A stretch of 64,000 nucleotides of DNA from Sipunculus nudus (Eukaryota > Annelida > Sipuncula > Golfingiida > Sipunculidae), in the NCBI GenBank assembly GCA_026874595.1, contig CM049306.1, forward strand, positions 31,365,519 through 31,429,518, in the 5' to 3' direction. The position numbers and the translations under genes were made by a program. The stretch's first letter is position 1. Each line of letters begins with the position of its first letter. The notes under the pieces are model-generated. The model did not search any database and was not told the DNA's origin. It saw nothing but the letters and a program-made list of their open reading frames with translations. Positions 1 through 12,790 of this stretch are shown here, piece after piece.

Positions 1-517
1 GGGGGGGGGGTGGGGGTGGTTAACTGGAAAATTTCTTGTCTAATCGTAATCTTATTCTTAGGCTGCCTTCACAGTATTCACAATCGTCCCTGCGAGACTA
101 CTAGAAATTTTGGCTAGTATGCGCTTAAGTAGGTTAGGATATTGTTTTGAATTCGTTTATATTCGTTTTACTATGCTGATGTTTGTTGTTGGGCGCGGTT
201 TCATTCTTTCGTCCAAGGCAAGGCCTTTCGTAGCGAACTTTTCAGCTTACGGCTTAACCAAGGAGTTTATATAAACTTTCTCTAATCATAAGTAGTTATT
301 TTATCAAGGTTGTGGCATCATCATTAAATCTTGAAACAATACATGATGATCAAAACTTACCCGACTTTAGATTTATGTTTCTAAAATTTAATCTAATGTC
401 GATCTACTATCATTGTTCTGTTGATTAGATTTGTATTAATATTATGAATTATTCTATGGTATATAGTCTTGGTTCTCAGGGGTTGAAATACTATTTTAAG
501 TCTGGAAAATAATAAAA

Positions 518-784
518 TTATATTCTAGAGCTGTCCAAATCAATTTTATTTTGCGGACCATAAATGGAAAGCGGATGCACAGCTTGGTCGTCGTTTATTT
601 TGAGAATCTGAGTGAAGAGTCGTTTCACATTTCGCAGTACGTTCTGTACAGCCCCCGGGGATTTGTTTGCGTATTTGTACTTTTGTGATTCATTCACATT
701 CGTTTTTTTTCGATTCGGCATTCGGTGAAAGGGGTGAATTGAAACATCGTCCGAGGGGAAAACCGGCTGAAGATTAGGAGACAT
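518..784 (-). CDS. Unrecognised 88-codon open frame
   Basis: This frame begins MSPNLQPVFPSDDVSIHPFH and ends in a basic then polar C-terminus. Its composition looks more protein-like than the AT-rich spurious frames nearby, but I recognise no family. It lies on the same strand as, and downstream of, the paralogous amidase exon 1. It could be an unrelated gene fragment or chance. Confidence 0.2.
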   Translation of the reverse strand: MSPNLQPVFPSDDVSIHPFHRMPNRKKTNVNESQKYKYANKSPGAVQNVLRNVKRLFTQILKINDDQAVHPLSIYGPQNKIDLDSSRI

Positions 785-1237
785 GTTTTGGAAGACAAGG
801 GCATAATGCTAGTGCAAAATTGTCTTGTCTGAATGCTACATTACTGAAGAAGTATTGTTAAGGTATCCGTTTCTTTCAAGGCCACGATAATCGGATCGGT
901 CCACCTACAGTGATTGATACATGGATCAGAGATCAGCAAATCGTACCAGTCGAGCGCCATAATATATTTCCATTTTGTTTATAAGCAAAATAAATGTTTT
1001 CTACAGACACACACACACAAACATATATATATATATTTTATATATATATACATATCCCCACATTTCATTCAACAACAGTAGACTGATCTGGCCCCTGTAA
1101 AATAAAATCCTCCATGGAAAGGACTTTAACAAATGAAACTGATGTGAGATTCTCTCACCACAAAAAAAGAACTCCAAATGAAGAAACCAAATATAGATAA
1201 AAAAGCTAAGTAAACGGAAGAGCTGAATTGGACTTAC

Positions 1238-1253
1238 ATTCAGATGAACTCAT
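1238..1253 (-). CDS. First coding exon of a second, paralogous amidase gene (partial)
   Basis: The sequence ATGAGTTCATCTGAAT followed by GTAAGT is identical to exon 1 of the amidase at 55813-55828. It lies in DNA homologous to that gene's 5' region. An acceptor-like TTTATTTCAG ends at 1282. Here an additional in-frame ATG lies three codons upstream (1262-1260). In the intact gene exon 2 lies 3.8 kb downstream, so the remaining exons of this paralog would fall beyond the left edge of the window. It could instead be an isolated duplicated 5' end. Confidence 0.55.
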
Positions 1254-3344
1254 GATGAACATGCGTCGCGTGTATCAGATTCTGAAATAAAGTGATGGGG
1301 AATTATTAGACCCAAATTACACATTTAAAACTCGCATATGAAGTTAATTATTAGGTTAAAGATAAGGAGTTTAACTTAATAAAAAAACAGGTGGAGGATT
1401 CTATATATAAATTAATTCAGAAAAAATAACAACAGGAGATTAACTGAATAAAAAAGTTGAGGATGAGATATAAATAAAAAATAGGATTTAATTTTTAAAG
1501 ATAATTAAGAGAGGATTATAGAAAACGGAGGTCTACAGGCGTAGGGGTTTCTCTACGTAGTGGAACATTTTAAAAGTAATTTTAGGCTGTATGGTGCAAT
1601 CCGGGATAGTTAAAAAAATTGTGGAAAGTCCGGCAGAGTATTTTGCATTAAGGCCTATTTTCTTCTTTCAATTTATTTGCCGAAAAAGGAACGATCATGC
1701 TCCTTGAGCTCCTCATCCAAAAATGTACCTGATGACGTGCGTTATTATTTAGGACATTGATAGTCATATGCCCATGTGTTTATGGTAGGCCATTTGGCAT
1801 ACAAGTGCTAATTAATGGTATATATGGTGTCGCAAATTGAATTCTACTTTATCATATTGGTCATAGGTATCATCTTTCCTATGAATTGTGAGTAAAATTT
1901 TCAAAGTTCTTTTGAATTTAGCCAATAGAGTCTTGGAACTGTTACCGAATTTAACTTTATGTATTATTACAGTTCTGAAAAATGTTTGTGCATTATATAA
2001 AGAGAAAAAAATATTTCAGGGTACTCAAAATTATATTCCGTGCCTTGCAAAGATGTATATATATACATATGTATATATATGGAAATTTTCTTGAAATTGT
2101 TATATGAACTCGCTGATTTAATCTCTCTTATATCACCAAACACCAACTTCTATGAATTCATGGAAGGTGTTTTAATTATCCCTAAAATTTCATGGAATGT
2201 TTGCTTTATGAGGTTTGCTAATATTGTGTACATTTCTTAATCTTTTTATGGGAGTATTTCATTCCATTACTGTTAGGGTTCGAAGACTGAACTTAATGCC
2301 CTAATTGTTACATGCACCCCTTCACCATCTCCATTAAACTGGAGAGAACATCAGCGATTACTTTGTTATAAGATACGTAATTGAAACATGGGACCAAGAA
2401 GCTTGAAAGAATAAGGAATTCAAAGCATACATACTCTAGAAACAATTCTATAGAAAGGGGCTCACAAGCTTTTTGGCATATAACTTACTTGTCAATGTTA
2501 TCCAGTATGCAATGATGCACTGGGTAATAGTTGAAACTGTTGGTTGTCCATATAGTTTCATTAATAAAGATAAGAATGTTAGTTGGATCCTGAATTAGGA
2601 CTTCTTTGTACAGATGTGTTGTTTTTTAAATTGAACAATGATTAAATCCATATTAATATTAAATCAGTACAGAAACTGATAAGCCTTTACTGTGGATTAT
2701 TTGCAACGACATGTATTACGAATGAAAAACAATTCATTGAACTACATATTAATTAAGTCAGTAACGTTCAATACTGAAGTGTTCAGATTTAGTCAATGGA
2801 TTATACTACAGTTGACAGGACCTTCTTTTTTTAAATGTCGACACCCCTTCACCATAACAACCGCAGAAATGAAGTTAAGAAAGTTACGTACCAGACTTTA
2901 CTGTCGATCACACAAAACACAAATGTGACTGTAAGTACAACCGCAGAGCGCACTGGGAATCAACTGATACCTAGGCACCAAATTGTTACACGAACGTGCT
3001 TTACATAACACACACGGCCTGCGAACATCAGCCAGTCATGTCCTTGCATATCACTAGCGGGATGTATATTCCTGTGATACATCAGCAAAATAGTTCTGTA
3101 AAACTGTTCAGTGTTAATGCAATTTGTAATGATGCAACCACCATTTGGAACTATTGATGTTTGGCTTGTTGAAAGAAAGGTCATAGATAACAACTTAATT
3201 GAAGTAATGTATATTGGTGCACTTTTTTATTGAATGATTATTCAAAGTAGGGATGTGCCTTTGGTCCCTGAGCTATTAAGTGAAGTGAGCACATATAATA
3301 TATAACACCCACCAGCACACCTACATACATATATGTATTAGAAT

Positions 3345-5650
3345 ACAAGAGCTATCGGCCCCAGGGACACTTGGCCCAGAGACAGAGGTCTTGGTGCTTT
3401 TTTTATGTGTGGGTTTGTGTGTGTGTGTGTCGGGGGCCCTATCATTTTGTTTATGAATCCTGGGCTCGCTATATAAGCATGTTATATATCATGTCAATTA
3501 TCCACTTATCAGGAACCGACATAGCTTCCTAATATTGTGACAGACCAAGTATGGATGCGTTTGAGATGCAAAATATTACATATTCAAATTCATACGAGCA
3601 AATATAGGTCTAAACTTATTTATTTTTAAACGTTGTTATCATACATGGCGAATGTTCCCAGTAAGTAAACAAGAAATTTAGTAGTTCCTCGGATCTGTTT
3701 GGTGGAACATGATACGAGCGGATTAATGTAAACCGTTAGCTATTGTATATAAAAAAGAAAAAGGTTTTCACAGAATCACAGTAGTCATCGATATGGATTC
3801 GACTGCTGATCTAATACCTGTAAAATTATGTAACTATCTGACGTAACTGCACTCGCCTTTGCTGCGGCGGAACTATTGAACCCTAATTGTGTGTCTGCGA
3901 ATTTTTTTTTTTTATTCTTCCATGTTTCATTTGGTTTTGTCGTTATTGTGAGTTTTTTCACGCTGGAGAAATGTTTAAAATAATTTATATACACGTAAAT
4001 GAATCCAGAAACAATCACAGACATAACAAAAGAAATCTTCGCCGTTTATCACGGTTTTGATCAGAGGCTTATTGCAACCATTCTAAACTTGCTGGATGTG
4101 ATTACTGATTAGTACCGTCATAACAATGACCATTACATGCTAGATTCAGAAAACCCCTGAATTGGCATACCCATGCATAATCAGTACCGGTGTCACACAC
4201 ATTACTGGGGCCAGTGTTTTAGATACTATATATACAGCAGATTTCAAGGTAATAAAGAAAGTACATATAATAATCGTTTGATAATTGATCATAGGTCGTT
4301 TTTAAAACAATTCCTACCACTAATAAGTACACTGAACAAGATAATTGTTTTACTAATATATTATTTGGTGAACATATTACATGCATATGATGGAATCCGT
4401 TTCCCATTATAACAGGTATTATTTAATCTTACCGTTTACTTTTCCACCAATAACTTATGAATGCTACAACATCCGTATGTTTCCTCTATCCATCATTTAC
4501 CTAAACCTTCTGGTCTCGCTCCATCTCTCTCCGTCTCTCGCTCTCTCCCTTTAATACAACCCCCTCCAAAAATATTTCCCTCTCTATCCTAAAAATATCC
4601 ACTTCGTTTACCGATACATTAAGTTTGTAAAATTGATTTTTGTTGCATTAAGTATTAAATAAATCCATCCATTTCCCTCATATTCGAATTGTTCTCCATT
4701 ATGTCCCTTAACGAATGAATAACCTGCTGGTCAAAGCTTAATTTGTACCATGATACGTGATAGGAATCTGTCAATTAATTCAACTCAAACGTATTAAGTC
4801 CGTCTTCTCGTAACCACCTAGTAATTAAGAAACACCGTTTGTCCAAATACTAGGGCTCCATTATGACATCAGGGTATTGTACAGTGGTAGCCAATCCTGC
4901 AAAAGTGATTCGTTTTATATATAAAGATATGTTACAATATGTGTTAAAAATAGATATGTATATATGTGATTTGTAAATGTGTTATTTGGTTTATTTTGTT
5001 ATTAATAACCCGGTAATTAACTTTAATGATAGGCTTAACTTTCAGAGGGTATACATTTCATTCATACTGTATTATTTCTAGTTTTTATCATATCTATTAT
5101 TCTGTTTGAAAAGTTATTAATATATATGTAATATATTAAAATGCAGTATAATTAACATATTTCTATCCATTTAAAAATAACGTTTACAATCATTTAAAGT
5201 TAAACATTTTAAGCCTGTATTATTGTTTTAACTAAGCTCTTTTTGAGTATATTGGCCACAAACCCAAATCACTAATAATGATCAGAAGCTTCATATTTTA
5301 TACGGTTTATTTCCCAACAATAAATACCAAATTCTACATCCGCTTCTAATAACTCATTAAACAGTCCCAATAGCATTCATTACCCAAACGAGCTTCCACT
5401 GTACAAGGGCGACTAAGTATAACTACGGGATTAAATGTCTTAACGGGGGTTTCCCGGAACTTGAATCAGACCTCTAGCTCGAGTGTATCTGGGGCCGATG
5501 ACCTTAGGGCCGAGTGTCGCTGGTTCCCGTTGCTTAGGGGCCTTGTGTCTCTGTGGCCGAGTGTCTGTTCGGCCGAGTGTCTCTGAAGCCCAGAGTCGCT
5601 TGGGCCGAGTTTCTCTGAGGCCGAGAGTTCCTGTTACCATGTATTTACTG
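3345..5650. mobile_element. Fold-back-like insertion with inverted minisatellite ends
   Basis: This block is absent from the collinear copy B (empty site near 63580-63590). Its left end (3356-3400) has CGGCCCCAGGGACACTTGGC and its right end (5480-5640) has several units of about 18 bp of the type GGGCCGAGTGTCTCTG in the opposite orientation. Reverse complements of the right-end units match the left end. Inverted arms built of short tandem units recall Foldback elements. No transposase frame is visible inside; the interior is AT-rich. Confidence 0.45.
5483..5640. repeat. Minisatellite, about 18-bp units
   Basis: The unit is a variant of GGGCCGAGTGTCTCTGAG, with around eight degenerate copies, GC-rich in AT-rich surroundings. 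It forms the right arm of the fold-back-like insertion. Both strands read open across it, which is a by-product of the 18-bp (multiple of three) period. Confidence 0.7.
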
Positions 5651-5830
5651 GTAAAGCCGTGTTTGTCAGTAGTGCAGGTAAAGAGGAAGAATGTTCTGAG
5701 GCCATTGTTCACAGCATCACGGATCGCTCCACTCAGGAAATTCCGCGAATCTGCATAAGTGCATACGTCATTCGTATTACGAAGTCACGTCACGGGTCGC
5801 TCGGTTCATGGTCCGTCCCTCCGTAATGCA

Positions 5831-8800
5831 GACCGCCATTTCCAGTCGCAGCCCCTATCTAAGTCGCTTATCAGATACCATTTTAGTCTGCTTTCTAATT
5901 CCAGGCGGTATTAGGACTGGAGGATTTGTACTTGCACAGTTTACAGTAATAACACAACATTAATATATTTAAATATAATTTGAATTCGAAACCTCTATAT
6001 AATCAAACTGCATTAGTTCTGATTAGATTAAACATGAAATTAAATGGACATACCCTGGTAGGTTGCACGACTGCTGTTTAAACTGGGTGGCCACATCAGA
6101 TCGGCATTCACTACGCTTCGGTCTTTTGAAATCAGTTCGGCCAAAGCCTTTTGTTTTGATTTAGCGAACTGATTTCTAAAGGCAGGAGCGTAGTGAATGA
6201 ACAGGTGGTTTGCACGGCGATAAATCAACCCTGGTATGACGTCATAGAGCTAAGAGCTAAGGCAGCCTTCTGGTTCATGTGGTGGATTCGAGAAAAGGGG
6301 TCCCTCCTCCTTTCAGGGAGTTCCAGCCAAGCCAATATTCTGTGGGCGGAGTCACTAGCTGCTTGTAATTGGATGTTAGCCTGTGGTTACACCTTCATCA
6401 AATGGTGACAGAAGAGACGACAGAAGGTACACCATAACTGTTCAGAATAACCGGTTATGGGTGTGTGACCAGCCGGATACCCATAAATATTCCCTTTTAC
6501 TATTTCCTAATGGTCTGTCCGGCCCGGGAGTAGTCTCATCCGCCCTGACCATCGGAACCGTTAGGTGTTCCATGCAGTCGTGGTTAAAGCAAATGATAAA
6601 TATAAACATAAATTACCTACATGATAAAGCAATATAAAAACATATAGGTTATATTATTATTGATATTTATTATTATGTTAACGTTAATTACTTCATTTTT
6701 ACATATTATACTTTATTAAATTATATCATGTCAATACTTTAATGTATATCATTCCCTTTACATAACAAAGACCTAGCATGGAACATCTAAAGGTTCGATG
6801 ATTACTGTTGTGTGTCATGTCTTCACAGAGCGTCATGGTTGGGATATTACTTAATATCTTGTGTGATAATAATTAATTTAGTCATCTTAATAGCGTCATA
6901 CTTCCTCTTTACCTCACTATATATATGTGTGTAATGATATGAAATGAACATGACTCGTAATGTACATAATACGTTTAATGATCAAACGAAAATTTGACCT
7001 GTTAATTTCAGGTACCTCTACACACCTATATTCAGAACACCTCTAGTGTTTGTATCACAAGTCGGAGCCCCCTTTCGGTATTTCAGCTGGCCATTTAGGT
7101 TGAATGGGTCGATGCCCACTGTTTATTCGGTGTATTCCTGGAGTTCTCCAGTAAAGACGGATTATTGAATGGGCATGTGCAATGTCATTTTGAAGTGAGA
7201 TGTACTCGAGGGATTTTTTTTTATTTTGTTATGCATTTAGGGTCCTGCATATGCTCATTTATTATCTCAATCATGGGAGATTCTAAAAATAATGCCAAAA
7301 TGAACCCTAATGAATACAAAAGTCAGGAACAATCTATTATAAAAGGTCAGTTCTCTGTTACTAATATTTCTTTGTACACAAACGGTCCTGTATTTCAATC
7401 ACAAATACAATCAATGTGTTGAAAAAAGAGAAACAAAATTGAAGAAAAAATTTGAAAAAAATTGAAAAACTGAGAGCTGAGCTTACAAACACTTCAGATC
7501 AAGCAACCCCCAAGAAGCTGTCCACACAACAATGTGGGGCTAACATGAATCATCGCCAATAAACTATTATTGAACATAATTTTTAAAATATAAAATAGAA
7601 TGTGAAATAATAAAAGAACAACTTATAAACTTGAACACCACGGGCGAACACAGCTGCATCATATATTCTTTGGTATAGGAACAGTTTGTCCCTTCGACGG
7701 GAAAAAAGAGAGAAGATTGATGGGCTGTGGAAGCGTCGTTAGCTACCATTATTCTTGAATATCCTGTTTTCATGATATCACACTACTATCTACTACAATT
7801 AACATATATAAAACATTGTGTTCCATCAAACAGATCGGCGAAGTTATGATGCGAAAACGCTACCCGGTTTAGGCATTATAATTAGACTGACAGTCTCCAT
7901 TTTCGTCGGATTGGTAAAGCTACGTATCCACTTGTACGGATGCGGTACTGATACTGATGGGGTGCAGTGTGTCTATCAGCACTTCAATATGGTTCATATA
8001 TTGTTTAAATATCCCACGACAGGAAATTTTGTTCATTTACTGACCTGTTTCCCAGTTATGATGTTATTTGAAAAATGTGTAAATAAGATATTAGTTATCA
8101 GATGCCAATTTTAGCCTATAATATCACTATATGTGTCACTATATATATTTCACCGCATCAATATGACTCGCATTTCAGTCTATCATAATTCTATGTACAT
8201 TTATTAACTGATTTAATGATAAAGACAGTGTTCAATATGCACATTCAACTTAGTGTAGTGGATGATGTTTCAGTGTAACTTTTCACTCATTCCACTGGCT
8301 TCCGGTCATGCTGAGAGGTCTTTGTTAATTTTGACAGGTTCCATCAATATTTTTATTGCTATGTCAGTGTTGGTTTCATATATACCCATCTGACATCTGT
8401 CACCAGTGCTGAGTTTTTAGGTAATGTGACATGTACTGATAAAAATGTCATAACATTCCGTCCCGATAATTGAAACATGACATCTTATTGTGATACAATA
8501 TTAAACAAAACGATCAAATGAGATGAAGTCAGCTCCTTCTGTCATGTGACATGATTGGTATTTTATTTCAGTATTGTAGAGAATCAATGACACCTGTAAA
8601 CTTAATTGTGCTGCTTGTAAACAACACAGGTGACGCGTCATTTGTTGGTTGATGCAGGTTGACATGTACATAATGTGCACCAGAAGCTTTGCTTGTATAG
8701 TACTCTTATTTTGGGGACTGTATTGTTTATGATACGGAATGGTTTACAAAGTAAGATATAAGGTGGCATTTAAAAGATTTAGGTTCCCGGGGTGAAAATA

Positions 8801-10559
8801 TTCAGACTGTGATTCATGAAGTATTGAGTGTAACGAGATGCTCTCCAGGCTTGGGCCCTGTAGAAATCAAATCTTCCATATCTCTCTCACCCTACATGTT
8901 ATCTCATAAACCATTCGTGGAATTGCTATGAAAGTTTTACCTTGGAGAGCTACCTGTGAGGGAGTATCCACTATATAGTGTCAGGCGTCTCAAAATTAAG
9001 GCATTGTGTAAACCTAATTTTCCGCCATTTTACAATATCAGCCATTTCTGTTTTCTTCAACGAGGCTTGGGTATTCCAAATTTTACCAAAATGAATGGTT
9101 TTGAAGTAAAACTCCTATGCTGGTGTCAGTTTACCAGATGAATTAAAAGAAAATATAGCTATTCTGAGAATTGTATATTACAGATTTTTTATTTTAAAAA
9201 GAATGTGATTTTATTCTTCTTGTCAGATATATGGCAATGATTGGTATAAAACTTCAGGGACCAATAGTCAAATCAAATGTTTTATACAAGAGATAAGACC
9301 TGTATGATTGTTTTGTGAATTCAGAACGTTATGTTAACAGATCTTATGACCAAATACCATTCCTTTTATTACCAGACCATGCCGATTTCCCTCCATGTAA
9401 ACATATTTTAGATGTTTGTAAGATCCAGAATATGATACTCAGATGACACTTTCAGGTCTTTTACATTCAATTAATTGCTTTGTTATGATCCTAGATATCA
9501 TTTATGGTGATCTTGGGTTTCTAAGTTCCAGAATATATGGTTTCTGATTTATTTAGGTTTTTAATATTATCTTAATATGTATGACATGTAAACCATCCAT
9601 CCTGTTTTAATAAAGCCCTAGTAATGGGTATTTTAAGTTTTTATGCTATGAAGGATAATAAGATTAACTGCAAATGATTCCCATTAAATATTTCTTATTC
9701 ATGTATATTCATACTTATTTCCGTTAGCAATAATTTCTATCTGAGAAGCGGCAGATACTCTATATTGGTACTTGTAACATTCCTTATATTGTTTTATAGA
9801 AATGACATTTTAACAAGAACAGCAAATGCAACTTTGTAAGGATAGGGAAGTATGACAATGGTTGTTTGATAAAACATAGACAATGCCCCATAAAATAAAT
9901 TACATGTATATGACAATATCTGTATCAGTTAGAAGATGGATTTATAGTTCCAATGATAAGGTATCACATACACACATTAACGCACATATACACATGCAGT
10001 TCTGTTATATGCTAAAATTATTTTTCATTGATTCTGAAGTGTATACAATAAGACAATGTTATCTAAATTAATCATATTAATTAAATCAATCATTATTTCC
10101 GTCTTCTGATATTGGTATTAGATCGGAATGAATAGAATTGTGCTTATTTAGACTTGAACCCTTCTCATATTATATATTAATTGTTCTAGTGGTCCTGTAC
10201 TAAAGCAAACAATAAAGTCTTTATCCGTGTACTGTAAAATGTGTAGTTTTTTTTACGCTAACAGAATATTTCTTCAAATAAGCACATCAATCTGTAACAG
10301 TTTTGTTAAATTTATCAGGAAGTCATCATTATTATTTGTATATAAACACACATATACTCCACAATACATTACAAATATAAGCACAAACGTATATTGAATA
10401 CACACGTCATACATAATCTATTATGCATTACACACTGATGAATATGAACATAATATCTAAAGAAATACACATTTTAACTCAAATTAATTGCTTGGCAGGT
10501 ACATAATAAGTTGAGTATACATTGCTGTTCACACCCTAAACATGAACTATATTCCTTAC
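5831..10559. other. Non-coding stretch
   Basis: I find no gene here. It is AT-rich with short scattered open frames only. Positions 7100-7165 resemble 62735-62790 (shared AGTAAAGACGGATTATTGAA), so a dispersed repeat is present. Confidence 0.5.
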
Positions 10560-10663
10560 TCTGTACAGGAATTTTTCGTATTTTTTTTCAATAGCACAGT
10601 TTTCATTTAAAAACATTTTAGGTTATCAGAGGTAACAGGGTTTCCATTTTTGTAGGTAGTCCT

Positions 10664-11221
10664 CTAGTCTAACTCCTTTTTAGCAATGAGATATTCTTCT
10701 TTTTGCAAGGACTTCAAAGTACAAATAAATTTTGCGAATAGACTTGCGACAGATAGAAAGGATTTACCTTCAAAAATAATGTACTTATATATGAGAATCA
10801 TGGTATTAATCATGATATTTTCTTTACTGATAGGTAGGATTCCAAAAATAACTTTATTTTCCGTTATTTTAGGCATATTAATATCAAATAATTTTAACCA
10901 TTCCTTAATCTTAAAGTAGAAATTCTTTGTAACTTTAAACGCAAAAAACAAGTGAAAAATTGATTCTTGATATAGAAAGCAATAGTCAAATCGATCCGTT
11001 TCAATTAATTTCCATTTATACAAATTTCTGTTAACTGCCAAGTAATTACTCATAATTTTGTAAAGAAATTCTCTTAAATACCTATCTGAAGAGATTTGAT
11101 AAATTGATGTAAAAAGAAGTTCCTTTTCTTCTGCAGTAACATCCAAGCATTCGTTCCATATAATGATTCTGAACTCAGTTTTGTCCCGAATACATTTACC
11201 GTAAATCATTTTTGAATTCAA
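10664..11221 (-). pseudogene. LINE ORF2, C-terminal region
   Basis: This 185-codon open frame contains DYCFLYQESIFHLFF, a weak version of the C.FC..ESI.HLF zinc-binding motif found at the end of L1-clade ORF2 proteins. Cysteines after the motif are missing, in line with decay. It ends at a TAA near the presumed 3' end of the element. Confidence 0.65.
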
Positions 11222-11279
11222 TGTTGATATATAATATTGCTTGTTATTGATAAATACTGAATCATCACATATATTTGTA

Positions 11280-12782
11280 TTCTCAAAGGTGTTTTTTTTT
11301 TATCAATGAACGTAAGTTTGCTGAGACTGAGGCAATTACTGACTGTATTTGAAGTTTATCTAATTCAGGTAAATTGCCATTAGTCACATTATTCCAAGAT
11401 TTAAATGACCCATTTTTATTAACAAGGTCATTTATGTAATTTATTCCGACAGTTGATAATTTTTTGTAAAAAAAGGGGGCATTGTTAATTTGTACTAATG
11501 AATTATTCCATAATGTTTGAGATAATACTTCATACCTAGATTTTGGATAACTTTTTTAAAATTCGGTCCATGAAAACAAGAATTTTTTGTAGAATTTTGG
11601 CAGACCCCGCGGAATGCTTGCTTTATCAAAATATGATCTTATGAAAGATGTTCCTCCTATTCTACTTAAATAACATGAGACTATCTTCGCCAAAGGTTTA
11701 TTTTCTTCAGTAATTAGTCGTTTTATCCACATGACTTGTTGACCTTTCAGCATTGATTCAATGTCTGGCAGTTTCAGGCCACCCATATTATATGGTCCTA
11801 CTGCAGTGTTATATTTAACCTTTGGCTTTTTTCCTTCCCATATAAATTTGTTAATCATACCTTATGCCTCAGTAACAAAACTCCTTTTTGGTTCACACAT
11901 GTTTGTAGCATACAACATAGTGGATAAAACAAGTGACCGAGCTATCTCAATTCTACTATAAATAGTCATTGTACGGGTTCTCCACACACTCAAGGTGTTA
12001 TTCATCTTTTCTTTTATTCTTGTGAAATTCTTTTCCATTACAATATCCGAATCATATGAAAAGTAAATGCTCAAGAGTCGAATGCATCTACAGTTAGATT
12101 AATCCATCTACATTCAATAGGTCTGTCGCGTCTGACTTTAGAGCTTCCTATCCATGCTGCTTCTGACTTATCATTGTTCACTTTTAAAGAGGAATAATAT
12201 GTAAAAACATTTATAACATTTATCAGTTCTTTGAAAGCCTCTGCATCCCGAAGAAAAAATGATGAGTCATCTGCAAACATGCACAATTTATATTCTAAAT
12301 CAAAAACTTTTATTTCTTGTATTTCATTTCTCGTACGAATTTGATGTGCTAAAACTTCGACAACAAGCATGAAGAGGTAACAAGCTAATGGGTCCCCTTG
12401 ACGGGGGCCTCGTTCTAACAAAAAATGTCTGGTTGTTACTCCATTGTTTATGACGGAACTCTTCAGTTTATTGTACATTGTTTGTATCCATGTTATAAAA
12501 CTTTCTCCAAACCCAAACCTTTTAAGAACACTGAACAGAAAAACATGATCTACCGAATCAAAAGCTGCTTCAAAATCAGCTGCGAACATAATACCTGTAC
12601 TTTTACTTTGATTACAGTAGTATATAATATCGCTGATTAGCCTGATGGGCTGACCAATGAAACGACCACTTATATATGCACTTTGTCCTGAGAAATTAAA
12701 TGTCGAAGTATTTTCTTCAATCTGTTGACTAAAATGCGACTAAGTATTTTTCAATCAACATTAATTAAACTGATTGTTCGCC
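11280..12782 (-). pseudogene. LINE ORF2, reverse transcriptase palm and thumb
   Basis: The block starts with WRTISLINVD, directly continuing the part that stops at 16673. It runs through a frame break near 12700 into AADFEAAFDSVDH, RGPRQGDPLACYLF and the catalytic MFADDSS. The L1-typical thumb follows: WEGKKPKVKYNTAVGPYNMG and GLKLPDIES (11556-11858). The frame changes at about 12071 and 11860. Confidence 0.9.
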
Positions 12783-12790
12783 ATGATTTA

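Larger units (their letters stand above)
1000..5830. repeat. Segmental duplication, copy A (5' region of the amidase paralog)
   Basis: Collinear diverged matches to copy B were read by eye: 1060-1290 with 55620-55865, 2281-2410 with 56880-57005, 2605-2765 with 57205-57355, 2870-3195 with 63130-63485, and 5655-5800 with 63590-63730. Copy A holds a private 2.3 kb block at about 3345-5650. Apart from the small first exon I see no coding sequence here. Confidence 0.8.

Noticed and set aside
5440-5758. Open frames on both strands
   Set aside because: Explained by the 18-bp minisatellite, whose period is a multiple of three.
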